Source: Stereum hirsutum FP-91666 SS1 (Eukaryota > Basidiomycota > Agaricomycetes > Russulales > Stereaceae). From it: a DNA stretch of 64,000 nt. This document shows positions 23,001-35,332 of the stretch, piece by piece. A program made the position numbers and the translations under genes. Positions within the stretch are counted from its first letter, which is position 1. The number at the start of each line of letters is the position of its first letter. The stretch spans positions 1,095,179 to 1,159,178 of the forward strand of contig NW_006763135.1 in the NCBI RefSeq assembly GCF_000264905.1, given 5' to 3'. Below the pieces are notes generated by a model. That model saw only the letters and a program-made list of their open reading frames with translations, made no database searches and was not told where the DNA came from.

Positions 23001-24178
23001 CGGAGTTGACATTTGAAGATATACGGATGTCCTTGATTCGTGTTGCATAAGAGTGCAGGTGGACAGGGCGCCATGGACCAGCGGTCATCAGGATGGGACC
23101 TGGTGAATATTATAGTCAGCGAGAGCAACGAATAAGGTGACTGCGCGCATACCCCAGTCCCAACCATAGCTAGAAACACAGTGGGTTTCTTTAGCAATGT
23201 GTGATGATAGTCAGGGGGCATCGATGTTCTTACTTATACTGAGCCTTCCGAACCTAGTATCCATTCCTTGGATTTAGCAAACATTTTCTCGGACGCGTCC
23301 TGAGACTCACGTGCAAACGGCTCGAGTCACCATTCCATAACTCGAGCTTTCCATGTTCCTCCTCCAACGCACGTCCCTACAGTCGACGAGTCCTGCTCAG
23401 AACTGCCAAGAGTGTAAACTGATAGAAGTAGGGACGTTACCTTCAAGAAGGCGCTGTCAAACGTCAGCAGGAGTTCGTTCGCCCCGACTTTGAGATGTTC
23501 CTTCACAGCAGCCCGGTACTGGACGAATTGATTCTCTGTGCTATGGAAGTCATCACCCCACACCCAATCTTAGTATGAACATGACGCTCTGAAAAGGATA
23601 TCACTCACTCGAGGATCTTCTTCCCATTCTGTCCATAATAAAAGCGCGTGAGACTCCTTCTCCGTGGAAAGAGAAAACGAGGATGCGATAGTTGACAGTA
23701 GGGGAAGCGTAAAAGTGCTATAGGCCTACCAAGACGACGGTAGCAAAAGTGTCGAGGCCATCAAAGACGAGATCGACGTTCGGCAGAGCGAGCTCTTGCT
23801 CAGAGACGGAGAAGGAGCACTTGAAGGCCCATTCGACCTCTCCGATCCCTGTCATCGGCATAACCCATTTAACGCGGGTCGATCAGCCATCTTACCTCAC
23901 TAGGACGGCCAACAGGCCAACAACGATAAATCCACTCACATTGCAGGTCCCACTCATGTAGCCCGACGAACTACATCACGGTTTTGTCAACAATCTACGC
24001 CAAGACAATAAGTGCGCTAACTCACCGGGTCAGGGATCCTCTTCAGCTTCAACAACTCCACATGAACCGTCGTCGGGAACTCAGAGACAGCCAACCATTC
24101 GCCGTTCTTAGTACCCTCCCCACCTCCCACCTGTGTGAACGACCAGCCGTCGTTCAGAGTACGGACTGAGCTAGTCAT
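20072..24178 (-). CDS. Beta-mannosidase, GH2 family
   Basis: The start at 24178 ([18 protein letters not shown]) shows no signal peptide, so the enzyme is probably cytosolic, like the type B fungal enzymes. It removes terminal beta-1,4-linked mannose from mannan oligosaccharides and N-glycan remnants. Landmarks in order: YNYGWDWGP near the N-terminal third, the sugar-binding and immunoglobulin-like domains ([15 protein letters not shown]), [10 protein letters not shown] at the TIM barrel, the acid/base in [24 protein letters not shown], and nucleophile Glu in RFVSEFGM. The chain ends in [11 protein letters not shown]. The gene is split by many introns; not every junction was resolved. A 15-nt exon (21952-21966) carries the NNE triplet and is followed by a GC-AG intron (21861-21951). 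Length and motifs suggest an intact enzyme. Confidence 0.9.
21952..21966 (-). other. 15-nt microexon of the beta-mannosidase gene
   Basis: Bracketed by introns 21967-22041 (GTACGT to TTAG) and 21861-21951 (GCAAGC to GTAG). Spliced, it supplies AGNNE between VIF and DYQL. Skipping it would keep the reading frame but remove the predicted catalytic acid/base Glu. Confidence 0.75.
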
Positions 24179-24929
24179 CCTTGACAGAGACTAGATTCGG
24201 TCTGGCTTATGGTAGAAGATAACCTGGGCGCAACCGCGTTATCGAAGAGACTGTAGGATATGACGTCTTTCTACAGGAAGACTTCAAGTCGCGCCAATGA
24301 AAGTTGTACGAGAGGGCGTGAGCGAGCAAGAGGATCGGAATCGAACGTTATATGGTACACCCTTTTATATGCCATTCGTGTCGAAGATTAGACAGGAGGT
24401 ACTTTTAGATTGTCAGGTGTGCAGAGCACGTCCTCGAGGAATCTTCCGACCTTGCTCCGGGTTGCAAAAACCGGTTGAGATGCGCCACACGGAAGCGGCC
24501 CGCTGAGATAACCCCTGTGGCACCCTCATCCGAACCAACTTCAGTGACACTGACAGGAACACGATACAACACATAGGTGATATGTCGAAATTGGGAGCAT
24601 TCGAGTCACGGCATTGTGCAGAACATTGGTATAACAATTGGGGGCATGCGTAAGTACTTCGGCGAGCGAAGTAGGTAATGGATCATGGAAATTCTAGACG
24701 GCTACAAACGGACAATATATGGTACATACGACGGCATTCAGATTGGGCAGGGATACAGTAACACGGGAAGTATTTATATTGAGTGATTGTGGTAGATGAC
24801 GAGGAGATGGAATGGCGAGGTTGGTTAGCATAGATGGAAGACGACGGAAACATTGTACAGATGCAGAAATGGAGACGAGAAAGAAAGGCACGAGTTCACA
24901 GCAGCAGCCACACTGGCACAACACCTGAA
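24179..24929. other. Promoter of beta-mannosidase and 3' flank of Argonaute
   Basis: 750 bp with no supported gene. Short frames only. Confidence 0.45.
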
Positions 24930-27900
24930 TCAACAGAAGTACATGACCTTGCCCGTGTTTGCATGCAACGGCTTGAATGCCGCACGGTATTGCTGGACCA
25001 TCGAGTTCTGCTGGTCGATGTCCCCCAGCGAGTCGGACCCACCGGAGAAGTCCAAACCCTGCTGAGGATCGTAGTGGTGCTTCGCGCGAGAGCAAACGAT
25101 GTCGGCGTCTAGCGTTGGAGGAATACCGTGGTGAATGAGCAATGTCAAAAATAAGAAGAAATCAGATTCTGGGAATGCTCACAGTAGACGGGTGCCGGAA
25201 TAGACACGGAACGGGTCGCCCTCGCATAGACATGGCAGAGGGCAAAACTCAGGGACTGAATACCGTCGGCACTGTTGAATTAAAAAGCTCGCATGAGAAA
25301 CTTTCTAGGTAATCTGACAGAGAGGGTTACAGACGTGAAATTGTTCTCATCATGAAGGACGTTGTAGTGCGATGGCCTGCTCGTACCCAACAGACCGCCG
25401 TGCGACTGAATGAAGCAAATACAGGTAATCGTCAGCAACGTACCTGGAAAGGAGAGGAGAAAAGCTAATATGCTTACCTGAAGGTAGAAATCGAACTCGA
25501 CAGGGTTGGTGACCGCCTGGTCCACTACAAGCCCAGCAGGGCAGTTCCCACTCTTGTCGCCATCAGCCGGGTTCTTCGGGAAGAACCTGACATGGTGGCG
25601 CTTGCCGACGACGACAATCGTGATCTTGGGGTTGATCTTGAGCTCCGCGCAAGCAGCTAAAATATATTACGATGTAAGTGTGGCCCGAGGAAGGCCCGCA
25701 GTCCTAAAACAAAACTACACACCTTTGATGAGGGGGAGCTCTGTGGAAAAATTGGGGGGGAGTCAGTAATGGGTCAAGGAAGACACGTCGTCGTCGACTT
25801 ACCGCGGTCGAGGACATGTTTGAACTGTCCCTCTGAGACTCCGTCTAGAAAATATAGGTAAGTACAAATAAGGTACGCAATGCTTCATCATTTTCTTACC
25901 GCGGTAGAGAATAATTCGCTTCGGAGCAGGGTTGGCTTTCTTCTCAACGACCTTGCGGTACGCCATGTACTTTTCCAAAATTTCCTGATGGTAGAAAGAA
26001 TGACACGTCATGGATGTAGTCAGATTCGAAATTTCGAACCCTAACAATGTGGGACTGGAACATACCTTTACCATCCTCTGCATGGACAGGACGATCTCCT
26101 CACGCGAAGCCTGAACGTCGATGGTCGCCACGTACTTGGCTGTGTCACTGTCGATGTTTCCGACCACTGCGGTGAACGACGGTCGACCGTCCGAGCCAGG
26201 AGCGGGGTGCATAGCATCGACACCTGCGCCATACAGTCTCAGCGTTGTACTTTGTAGTGAACAAAATAAGATATATACGCACCCATCACGATGGTGGGCA
26301 TCTGTGGAATCGATGATGAAACGAGGTATATAAGATAGAATCAAACACGGACAAACAGGTGGACGTACGTTAGGGTCGGAAAGGTCGACAACCGACCGAG
26401 GGTCAGGAATGGTGTTGATGCCCCCGAGCTTGGCATTCAACCTGAAAAGCCAAAGACAGTCAATTCGCCTATGTGAGTTTTGCCCTTCGATTCGAACTTA
26501 CTTGAGGATCACGTTGCTGTAGTACTGATGCTATTGATCGTATGATCGTGAGTACATGTTGAGGATCTTGAGAGGATGAGGCACGTACATTTGCCCGGAA
26601 GCACTTCGCACTCTTCATACACTGCGTGGCTACGCCAGCCGAGATATCTCCAAAGCTGCACCACGAGCGGGTTAAAGACGAACTGTTTTATATAAGAAAG
26701 GGACGCACTGTTTGACGGCAGTGTATATGTCGTTGCCTACCTCGGGCAATACGACAATTATGAGCTGAGAGATGGTCAGGACTGAATACGACCTCATAGG
26801 CTGAAGGGAAACTCTACCTGAGGATGCTGCTTAGTCTTCTGGAAACAGGCCGCCCCCGAGGCTTTGAGAGCCTAACAAAACGGCCTCAGCATACTGGAAT
26901 GATGACGAGAAAAAGGAACACAAATACCTGAACCTGTTCCGTAACCTGAAGAGCAGGACAATACCTGATATCAACGGGCCGCTTGGCCATGAACACCCCC
27001 AAAGCATTGCACGCGGAGGTGAAGCCAGCAATCATGTCCTCTACGGCCTGCATATTGAATCTTTGCTCCCTCTCGTAGATGACTACCACCCAACGATCGA
27101 CTACAACCCCAGGCTTGTACACCTTCTTGTCTATCCTGTTTAATTTTTTTTTTATCAGCCTACGAAGAAAACGCCACAATGGAACGCGAACACCCACATG
27201 TTCCAACCACCGTTATTTGGTGTCTAGGGAAAGAATGATATCAGTAACGATTCGAGTCCAGAACACGGTAGAGACTCACGATCAAGGGTTGCTTGCTCTT
27301 TTCACCATACTTGAGCCTTGGAGGCTGAAGAACGCGAGCCTTGATGGACTCGATCTGCGGGGTCACCGTCATACCGAACTGGCGAACGTATTCGGATTGG
27401 CCGTAGGCAAGGACCTGGAAAGCACATTGTAAGCACTACTGGCTAACACGAGCGGAATATAGACAAAGGCTCACCCCAAGCCCGTTGCTGATGCTCTGCA
27501 AGCGTTGCTGAGGACGTTGGGTTGCGAACTCCAAGACACTCTTTGTCTTGGAGGCAGGAATTTGTTTCTTGATGATCTGACCGGGAGGGACATCACACAA
27601 CTCCAGCGGGATGAGCGCGCCAGAGCTCAACTGAAGCAAGAAATAAGTCCTGGCGAAACTAATAGAGACGGGAAAAGGAGCTTAGGAAGAGCGTACCTCA
27701 GCGCATACGACATCGGGGTACTGAAGAGGCCGATTGAGGAGTTTCTTAAAGTACGCAGCAACCGTCATTTCTCCATCACTGCTCATGAACTTCATATCAT
27801 TTGCACCATCGCGCGAGAGTTTGCGGACCATTCGAGACGGGCCTCCGGGTTTGCCGTACTTGGTGGTGATCTTTATGCCTGTGACGAACCGCTGGAGCTG

Positions 27901-29349
27901 CAACCGATTGCGATCAGTAAATTGTTGGTTGTGTCTCGGGGAAAGGTCGTTCGGTCGTCCGTCCTGTTTGTAGGACTCGACGCAAAGGGCTAGAAATGAC
28001 CCGGCTGCATAGAAAGCGCCCGTACTGACCATAATATTCAGTACCGTTGGTCACACAAATATAAAGGTTTTTTTTTACCTTATATCGACGTTGATGAGCA
28101 TCCTGCCGATCGACGGGCGAACCGACTGGAAGTACCCTCTCCAAAGCTGTGAAATGCGATTAGATTCGACGCTAACATCGACGAGAGTATCGCAGAGAGA
28201 CGTACAATGATACCACCACCAATGTCTCGCGTCTCGTCCGGAGTGTAGAAGGACCGGATATTGAACGGATACGTGAGGTTCGGCTGGCGCGTCACCAATA
28301 TTGAGGATGGATCATGCTTATGAAGATGTAGAGTATAGAGCGTACCTCCATGCGCACCGCGACGTTCAAGGCCTAGAGCGTTCACGGGAGAGACATAAGG
28401 ACAAAGGAAGCAAATATGTAGAATGTCAGAACAAAGGAAGTGATGATGTAGAATGTTAGGACAGACCGTGATAGCAGTGAGAACATCGTTGTCGTGCGTT
28501 TGCTGACCACGAAGGAAGCGCGACAACGTCCTAGGAATATGATAAGCAATAGGCAAACGACTCTTGTGACCGTCTCAAGACACTCACTCTGGGTTGATCT
28601 CGGCGACATGGGTGAGCCTGATCTACAAAAGACATGAGTGACGAACAAACAACCGAGCTACGAGGCATAACCTACCTTGTAAACAGTTGGGCCCTTGCCT
28701 CCCGTGGACGGGGGTGGCTGAGCAGTCCGAGTGGCGAGACACACTGCGAACTGGAGCCACAATATTGAGGATACGGAAGAAAGGAAGGGGAACCGATTGA
28801 ACTAACCTCCCCAGTGGCCCCAAACGAGAATCTGCTAGTCGAGAACATGTTCTTGCGGCCATCGTAGACACCGTGGGGAGTGAATACGTTCGGGGCGATG
28901 ACGGTCTGCAAAGTTTTGATGATCTCGAAATTGAGAGCGGCGGGTAGAACCTTCTCGGAAGGGGAGATGACTGCGACAACGTTCAATCTCAACCCCAGAA
29001 AGAAAGAGAATGGAGAGAACACTGACCGACTATTCGCAGCGAAGCGAGATGAAAACGACTCGAGTCAGAAAGGGATGAAAGGGATGACACCAAATAGTGA
29101 AAGGGACAAACCGTCGTAATGGTGAATCGTAGCTTCCGGAATCGAACACGCAAAATGATTCGTGTTGACCTCGATCACCTTGCCCTGTACACCAAAGCCA
29201 GGCCTCTTGACTCCAATAGCTTCGACGTGCGACGCGATCTGTGAGGTCCCATTTGTGGGAGGTCCACCTCGCAGGGGCGCGCCACCCCGCACGGGCCCTC
29301 CAACCCCTCGTCCTCGTCCTCGACCGCGGAGACTGAGAGGGGATGCCAT
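24930..29349 (-). CDS. Argonaute protein (RNA interference)
   Basis: The start at 29349 ([18 protein letters not shown]) opens with an RG/RGG-rich arm. Many exons follow on the minus strand, covering the N domain, linker, PAZ (around [13 protein letters not shown] to [11 protein letters not shown]), MID ([18 protein letters not shown] region) and PIWI. PIWI slicer positions look intact: Asp in VMG joined to VDAMHP, Glu in ASREEIV, Asp in [12 protein letters not shown], and Asp in [17 protein letters not shown]. That makes a DEDD set, as I recall for other fungal Argonautes. The C-terminus is GKVMYFC, with stop at 24930-24932. It loads small RNAs and cuts or silences matching transcripts, guarding the genome against transposons and viruses. 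Not every small exon was placed. No Dicer or RNA-dependent RNA polymerase gene is in the window. Confidence 0.93.
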
Positions 29350-30576
29350 GAATATGATGTTGAATAAGGGAGGAGAAAGGTGTGTGAGAGTGGAATAGGC
29401 TGGAGAGAAGAGCGGACGGGAGAAAAGTAATGGGAGAGCACGAAGAGAGGACGCGCGAACTTTATACTTCCGTCGCGAGACGCGTCGAAGGTCCAAACGC
29501 CATGCACGTGGCCCTGTTCCGTGCTTCGATTGACGCGTCGTTGTCTGCTTTGAGCCACTTTCGCTTTGTTCCCATTTTGACGGGCGACGGCTGTTCGGCC
29601 ACCTTCAAGCTCCGCGGCCCGGCCTTCACACCTTTCTTCTATCTGCTTCATCACAAAGCGTCCTACTCTTCCTCGAATATCGCGCCCAGTCCGAGTCGTC
29701 CAGCAGAAAGTCCGTCACAGCATCCGAGTCACTTGTAGGTCCAGAATTCTCAGGTGCTTCTCGTGCGCCTGAGAGCTCCGCTCGGTGTGAATTTAAATGC
29801 CGTTATAGCGAGGCGATCTGACCGCTGATAACCACCGACGCATCAACAGCTGATAGATTTCAGCAAAGTGTTCGAAGCGGTTGCAGGACGTACGCACCCT
29901 TAGATCTCGAGTCTTCTCGAGTTCCTTTTTACGAATATGGAATTCACGACCAGCCTTCTCTTCATCCTTCTTTGGCAGTGCCACCAGGTTGAAAGGTCCC
30001 CCAGGAGATGTGACGTGTCCATCACGACGAGACGCTTTGTTTCAACAGGGGCTGCTTTTGTTATACTGATATAGCTCGGATTCGCGATGTGATGGCCCTC
30101 GGGTTAATTTCCATTAGCGAAACAATGGACTTGGAAAGACAAATGAAGGTGAATGAAGATGGCAAGCCTGAGGCCGCAGATCTGCGGTAGTACCTCCCGA
30201 TAACAGATTGCAGATATGTCTATTTTTGACTGTCTCTGTACTGTACGTGCCACTGCGTTTGCATGACCGTTTAAAGCGACGAGCGGCGGCTGAATCGAAA
30301 CAGAACAAGCAGCAGCAAAAAAAGAACGCAAATAATTCAAACAAGATAATAAGGAGTAGGGGTTACATACACTGGGCTGGCTGGCATCATATACGCACAA
30401 CAACATTTTTGTTCAACTTCAAGCTTCAACACGTACAACGGCCTTCGACTTTCGCTTTCGAATTTGGATTCCTTTCCGCACTTCTGTCTTCGCACCCGTC
30501 CCGTCGCTTTCGTCTTTTGGTTCGTGTTCTGATCCCTCTCCTCTCCTCTCCTTAACTTCACCCTTACCTCCAACCC
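29350..30576. other. Intergenic between Argonaute and HIS4
   Basis: 1.2 kb containing the Argonaute promoter and the HIS4 3' end. On the minus strand, about 29895-30035 reads as a charged exon-like frame (GGPFNLVALPKKDEEKAG, then REFHIRKKELEKTRDLR) ending at a GTGCGT donor-like site; I could not link it to a gene. A plus-strand ATG frame at 29430-29738 overlaps the likely Argonaute 5' leader and is probably chance. Confidence 0.4.
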
Positions 30577-33315
30577 CTAAATCCCCGCCGCGAGCCTAAT
30601 CCTCACCGCATTCGCATGCGCTCCCAGTCCCTCACAATCCGCCAGCGTAGCGACGACCGGTCCGAGGTTCTTCAACCCCTGCGCGGTCAACTCCTGCGAC
30701 GTGATATGTTTCTGGAACGAGAGCGTGTTGACGCCGCTGAATTGACGTGCGTATCCGTTCGTGGGCAGGGTATGATTCGTTCCCGAGGCGTAGTCTCCAC
30801 AACTACAAGTGTTTGCACGAATGAGCACAAAAAAAACAGATAGAAACGAAACGAAAAGAAAAAAAAGAAAAAGAAAAAGCAAAAACGCACCTCTCAGGCG
30901 AATACGGCCCCACAAACACACTCCCCGCATTCTCCACCATGCGCACCCTCTCCCCCGCCCCCTCCAAATGTAAAATCAAATGCTCCGGCGCATACTCATT
31001 GCTGAACTTCATCGCCTCCTCCACGCTCTCCGTCCTTACGATGATCGACTTCGCGACGGACTGCCGCATGATGTCGAGCCTAGGCAGCGCGCGCGCCTGT
31101 GCGTCTACTTCGTGCTCGATTGCATCTAGGGTTGAAGGAGGGAGAGAGACGGAGACGAGGACGACTTGGGAGTCGATGCCGTGTTCGGCTTGTGAGAGGA
31201 GGTCGGCGGCGACGAATGCGGGGTTGCAGGTGTGATCCGCGATGACCTACACGTATGCAAATCAATAAAAAGGGTCAACATAGATGGACCCAAGACCGGT
31301 GCGAGAGAGAGACTGACGAGGACTTCAGACGGTCCAGCGGGCATATCGATCGACACCAACGCCGCCGTATCATTCTGCACCAACATCTTCGCCGCAGTCA
31401 CCCACTGATTCCCCGGCCCAAAAATCTTATCCACCTTCGGCACCGTCTCCGTCCCATACGCCATCGCCGCCACCGCCTGTCCGCCGCCCGCCTTCAACAC
31501 CGCCGACGCCCCGACCAAATGCGCGACATACATCACCTCTGGAGAGATACTCCCGTCGGGCCTCGGCGGCGTCGCGAGCACGATCTCCTTACATCCAGCC
31601 ACTTGGGCTGGGATACCCAGCATGAGCGCCGTGGAGGGTAAGATCGCTGTCCCCCCAGGGACGTACAACCCCACCCTCGCGATCGGCCTCGCGAATCTCG
31701 AACACACAACACCCGGCATCGTCTCCACAACCAGCGCCGCGTCCTCCGCCTGGGCCGCATGGAACTTGTAAACATTAGCGTACGCGACGTCGATCGCCTG
31801 CCTCACAGAATCCTCGAGCACCATGCTTTCGGGCGGGTAAGGGGGGAAGAGGACGGTCGATTCGAGTTGCGCTTTGTCGAATTTGGCGGTCAGCGAGAGG
31901 AGGGCGGCGTCGCCACCGGTACGGACGCTGTCGACGATGGGCTTCACTTTGGCGATCATTTCGTCGAAGGCGAGAACGGGGCGGAGGAGGAGTTGAACGC
32001 GTTCGGAGGGGGTGACGGTGGACAAGTCGTAGGAACGCATGCGTATCGGGGCGTCGGGATCCTGAGGCGGGGTAGCAGTAGCTGCAGGAGGTGCGGGGAG
32101 TGGTTTATCTGCGTTAGAAGTAGAAGTAGACGTAGACGCAGCAGCAGCAGAGAACTGAGGCTTCGCGTTCCCCGGTCTACGCGTGACTTTCCTCGCCTTC
32201 GCCTCCAACGAGCTCTCGATATCCGCGATGCCTACCCCCGCCGCGACACACTTCGTCAGCGCGAAATAAATGAGATCCGCCGCCTCGAACGCGACGTCCT
32301 TCTTCGTCTCCGCTCTACAAAGCTCGTCCGCCTCCTCCATGATCTTCGACCTCAACAACCCCTCGTCCTCGAACAACCTCCTCGTATACGATCCCTCGGG
32401 CGCCTCCGCCCTCCTCGACCGCAACGTCTCCTCGAGCGCCGCCAGCCCGCCTATCTCCCCAAAACAGGACGTCCTTTCCAAATGACAGAATCCAGCTCCA
32501 TGCTGCACGACGCTGAACTCTAGACAATCCTCATCGCAATCAAGCCGAATCCGCACGACGTCCTGCGTAGCCCCAGACGTCTCGCCCTTCCGCCATAGAC
32601 CGTGTTTGCGCGACTGGTAGACTCCCCGACCGGTGATGATGCTCTCCTTGACAGATTCGGTTGAGGAATAGACGAGGCCGAGAGAACGGCCACTTTGGAG
32701 GTGCGAGGAGACGACGGTGGGGAAGAGGCCGTCTGGGCGGTCTGAAGTGACGGGTGCGAGGAACGCATCGGCAACATTCAAGTGTGTGGCGTCCGACGGC
32801 CCAATCGTGAGTTGGCTTGACGGAATGACGAGCGTCGCGCCCACTCCTTTAAGTCCCCTGATCGTCGACGGCGAAGGCAAGCCAGCAGAGATAGAGAGGA
32901 CATGGATGGCCTTACCGGTGAAGAAGCGGGAGATGGATGATATCAGGTCGAGTTCGAGCGAGGGCGATTTGAGGAGCACGCCCGAGACGCCGTTCCGTAC
33001 TTTTTCAGAGACGGCGCTAGCGGAGGCGACGTCGAGGAGGAGCAGGATGCGAGAGGCGGGGAGGAGGCCTATGAGTTCGCTCGCCCATGAGAGTGGGACG
33101 ATCACTTTTTGGGCGCCGTGGTCGAGCCAGGCGATGAGCTGCTCGAGGTCAACAGACGTATCGTGGTCGAGGAGGATGTACCGGTTCGTGTACTCCGTGT
33201 GGGCATCGTCTGGTGTGTTGGGCAGACCAGGGATGGCGACGGGGCCTATGCGGGACAGCGCGGCGACGAGCTCGTCGTCGGCTTCGTTGTCGAGGAGAGG
33301 CAGAAAGACGGACAT
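30577..33315 (-). CDS. HIS4: Trifunctional histidine biosynthesis protein HIS4
   Basis: Three exons (31318-33315, 30891-31246, 30577-30802) give 859 residues, close to other fungal His4 proteins. Order: an N-terminal fungal region (1-230), phosphoribosyl-AMP cyclohydrolase ([19 protein letters not shown], then [10 protein letters not shown]), phosphoribosyl-ATP pyrophosphatase ([20 protein letters not shown]), a low-complexity linker (poly-Ala/Ser/Thr), and histidinol dehydrogenase ([78 protein letters not shown]). It carries out steps 2, 3, 9 and 10 of histidine synthesis in the cytosol. The start [16 protein letters not shown] is preferred over upstream in-frame codons. Intron 2 (30803-30890) is a purine-rich run on the plus strand. 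Confidence 0.95.
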
Positions 33316-33642
33316 CTTGCCAGGATTACAGGAATTGTGGCAAACGAGCTCCGGCCTGAAAAGTGCTTCTGCTTTCGGAGTCGAGTCAAGAAAATTAATT
33401 TGCAATTGTGGCACCTTCTTCCGTTCGGGCCACATTCCTCTCTTCCTTGGACCATTATTTGACAACAAAATATGTAGTGCCATCGCTCACCGGGCGACAA
33501 GCCGTCCGTATATATATTCAAAGAAGAAGGGAAAAATCGTTCTCTCTATAGCACTAGCAATACGAAAGCCACGTTGCCCAAAGTATAGAATAAGTGAAAG
33601 AAAGTAACGGGGTCGGCGACGGGTAGACGGGTAGAGGCAGGC
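33316..33642. promoter_or_regulatory. HIS4 upstream region and PDB1 3' end
   Basis: 327 bp. It holds the HIS4 promoter and the pyruvate dehydrogenase 3' untranslated sequence. I saw no Gcn4-type TGACTC box. Confidence 0.35.
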
Positions 33643-35145
33643 TTAGTTCGTCCGGTACAGAGCGCGCTTGGCGACCTTGACGATCAGTGGGGTGTCGGGG
33701 AAGGCGAGTGCCTCGAGGTTGGCGGCGTACTGGTTTGGTTACGATGTCGCGTCAGGATTTCATTCGTTGCAGTACGAGAGTAAAGGGAAGAAAGAACGTA
33801 CGGGTGTGGGGATATCGGCACCGGTGACACGCTCGACTGGGGCATCCAGGTAGTCGAAAGCCTCGCTCTCAACGATCTGAGCGCAAATCTCAGAACCGAC
33901 ACCGAAAGCGGGGAATCCACCCTCGACGGTGACGAGACTAGACAACACTACATGAGCAATCGCCTACCTAAATAATCACAAAAAGAGGCTCACCGGTTGG
34001 TCTTCTTAACGGAAGCCTTGATGGTGTCGATGTCAAGTGGGCGGATAGAACGGAGGTTGATGACCTCGGCCTTGATGCCCTCCTTAGCGAGAATGTCGGC
34101 AGCCTCGAGACAGTGCGTGACCATCTTGCTGTGCGCGACGAGGGTGACGTCGGAACCTTCACGCTCGACTTTGGCTTTGCCGATGGGGAGGAGGAACTCG
34201 TCGGACATGGCCTCGGCAGACATGGGGAACGAAACACCGTAGAGCATCTCGTTCTCCAGGAACACGACGGGATTAGGATCACGAATGGCGGTCTGTCCGA
34301 TGTAACGCGCCGTCAGTACGGACGAGGAAGAGTAGTGAGGACGCCACATACCTTGAGCAGACCTTTACAATCCTCCGCACTCCACGGGCTGACGACTTTC
34401 AAACCGGGAATCTGACCATACCACGACGCGTAGTCCTGCGAGTGCTGAGCGCCGACACCAGCGGCGGCACCGTTCGGACCACGGAAGACGACAGGGCAGG
34501 GGACGTTCCCGCCGGACATGTAGTATGTCTTTCCGGCCGAGTTCACGATCTGGTCAATGGCCTGCATGGCGAAGTTGAACGTCATGAACTCGCATCTGGT
34601 TGCACGAGGGGGTTACGAATAGAGAGAGATGATGAGAACGACGTGAAGACGGGTTGGTGAGATGGGGGGATGTGGCGTGCGTACATGGGACGGAGACCAG
34701 AGAGTGCGGCGCCAACTGCAATACCCGCGAAACCCATCTCGGTAATGGGCGTATCAACCACCCTCTTCTCACCGAACTTGTCGAGCAGGCCTTTCGTGAC
34801 CTTACGAGCCAAAGTCCGATGAGTATTGTCCTGGCATGGCACAAGCCAGAGGACATACCTTGTACGCGCCGTTGTAGCGGGCAACCTCTTCACCGAGAAT
34901 GAAAACCTTGTCGTCCCTGATCATCTCCTCCTCCATAGCAGTATTAAGAGCGTCTCGGACGGTCATCTGCAGACATTAGATTCGTAAGAATGTATGTATG
35001 TTTGTTTGTTGGATTTATTACTGACGGTATGCTGCTCTGCCTCTGAGGCGTACGACCGGGCAGCGAAACGGCGTGCAGCGGCGGACGGACCTGGCCTTGC
35101 ATGTGAGAGCGCAGGAGCGAGACGAGAGAAAGCCCGTGCGGCCAT
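33643..35145 (-). CDS. PDB1: Pyruvate dehydrogenase E1 component beta subunit, mitochondrial
   Basis: The start at 35145 gives an Arg/Ala/Ser-rich leader without acidic residues ([19 protein letters not shown], then [12 protein letters not shown]), a clear mitochondrial targeting peptide. The mature part begins [15 protein letters not shown] after an intron, then [104 protein letters not shown] and [18 protein letters not shown]. It ends [13 protein letters not shown]. With the alpha subunit it forms the thiamine-diphosphate E1 enzyme that decarboxylates pyruvate in the matrix. Several small introns interrupt it. Divergent from the SDR gene. Confidence 0.95.
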
Positions 35146-35332
35146 TTTGCGAAAGTATGAGATGAGTGGGGGGGAGGAGGAGAGCTGGTCGACGTGGACG
35201 ATACACCTAGCAAGGGCGCTGTCCTGATTTTTGGGGAGAACTCGCGGGTAGTTCCGACTCTGAACGCGTCCCGCGAAGGCCCGACGCGCTTTCTTCAGCG
35301 GCCGCAACGCCGTTGGCCAATCCGCGTTCAAG
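35146..35332. promoter_or_regulatory. Shared divergent promoter, PDB1 and SDR
   Basis: 187 bases separate the two start codons, so the promoters overlap. No core element identified. Confidence 0.4.

Noticed and set aside
31759..33607. Long plus-strand frames opposite HIS4
   Set aside because: Antisense shadows of a long GC-rich coding exon with clear HIS4 motifs on the other strand.
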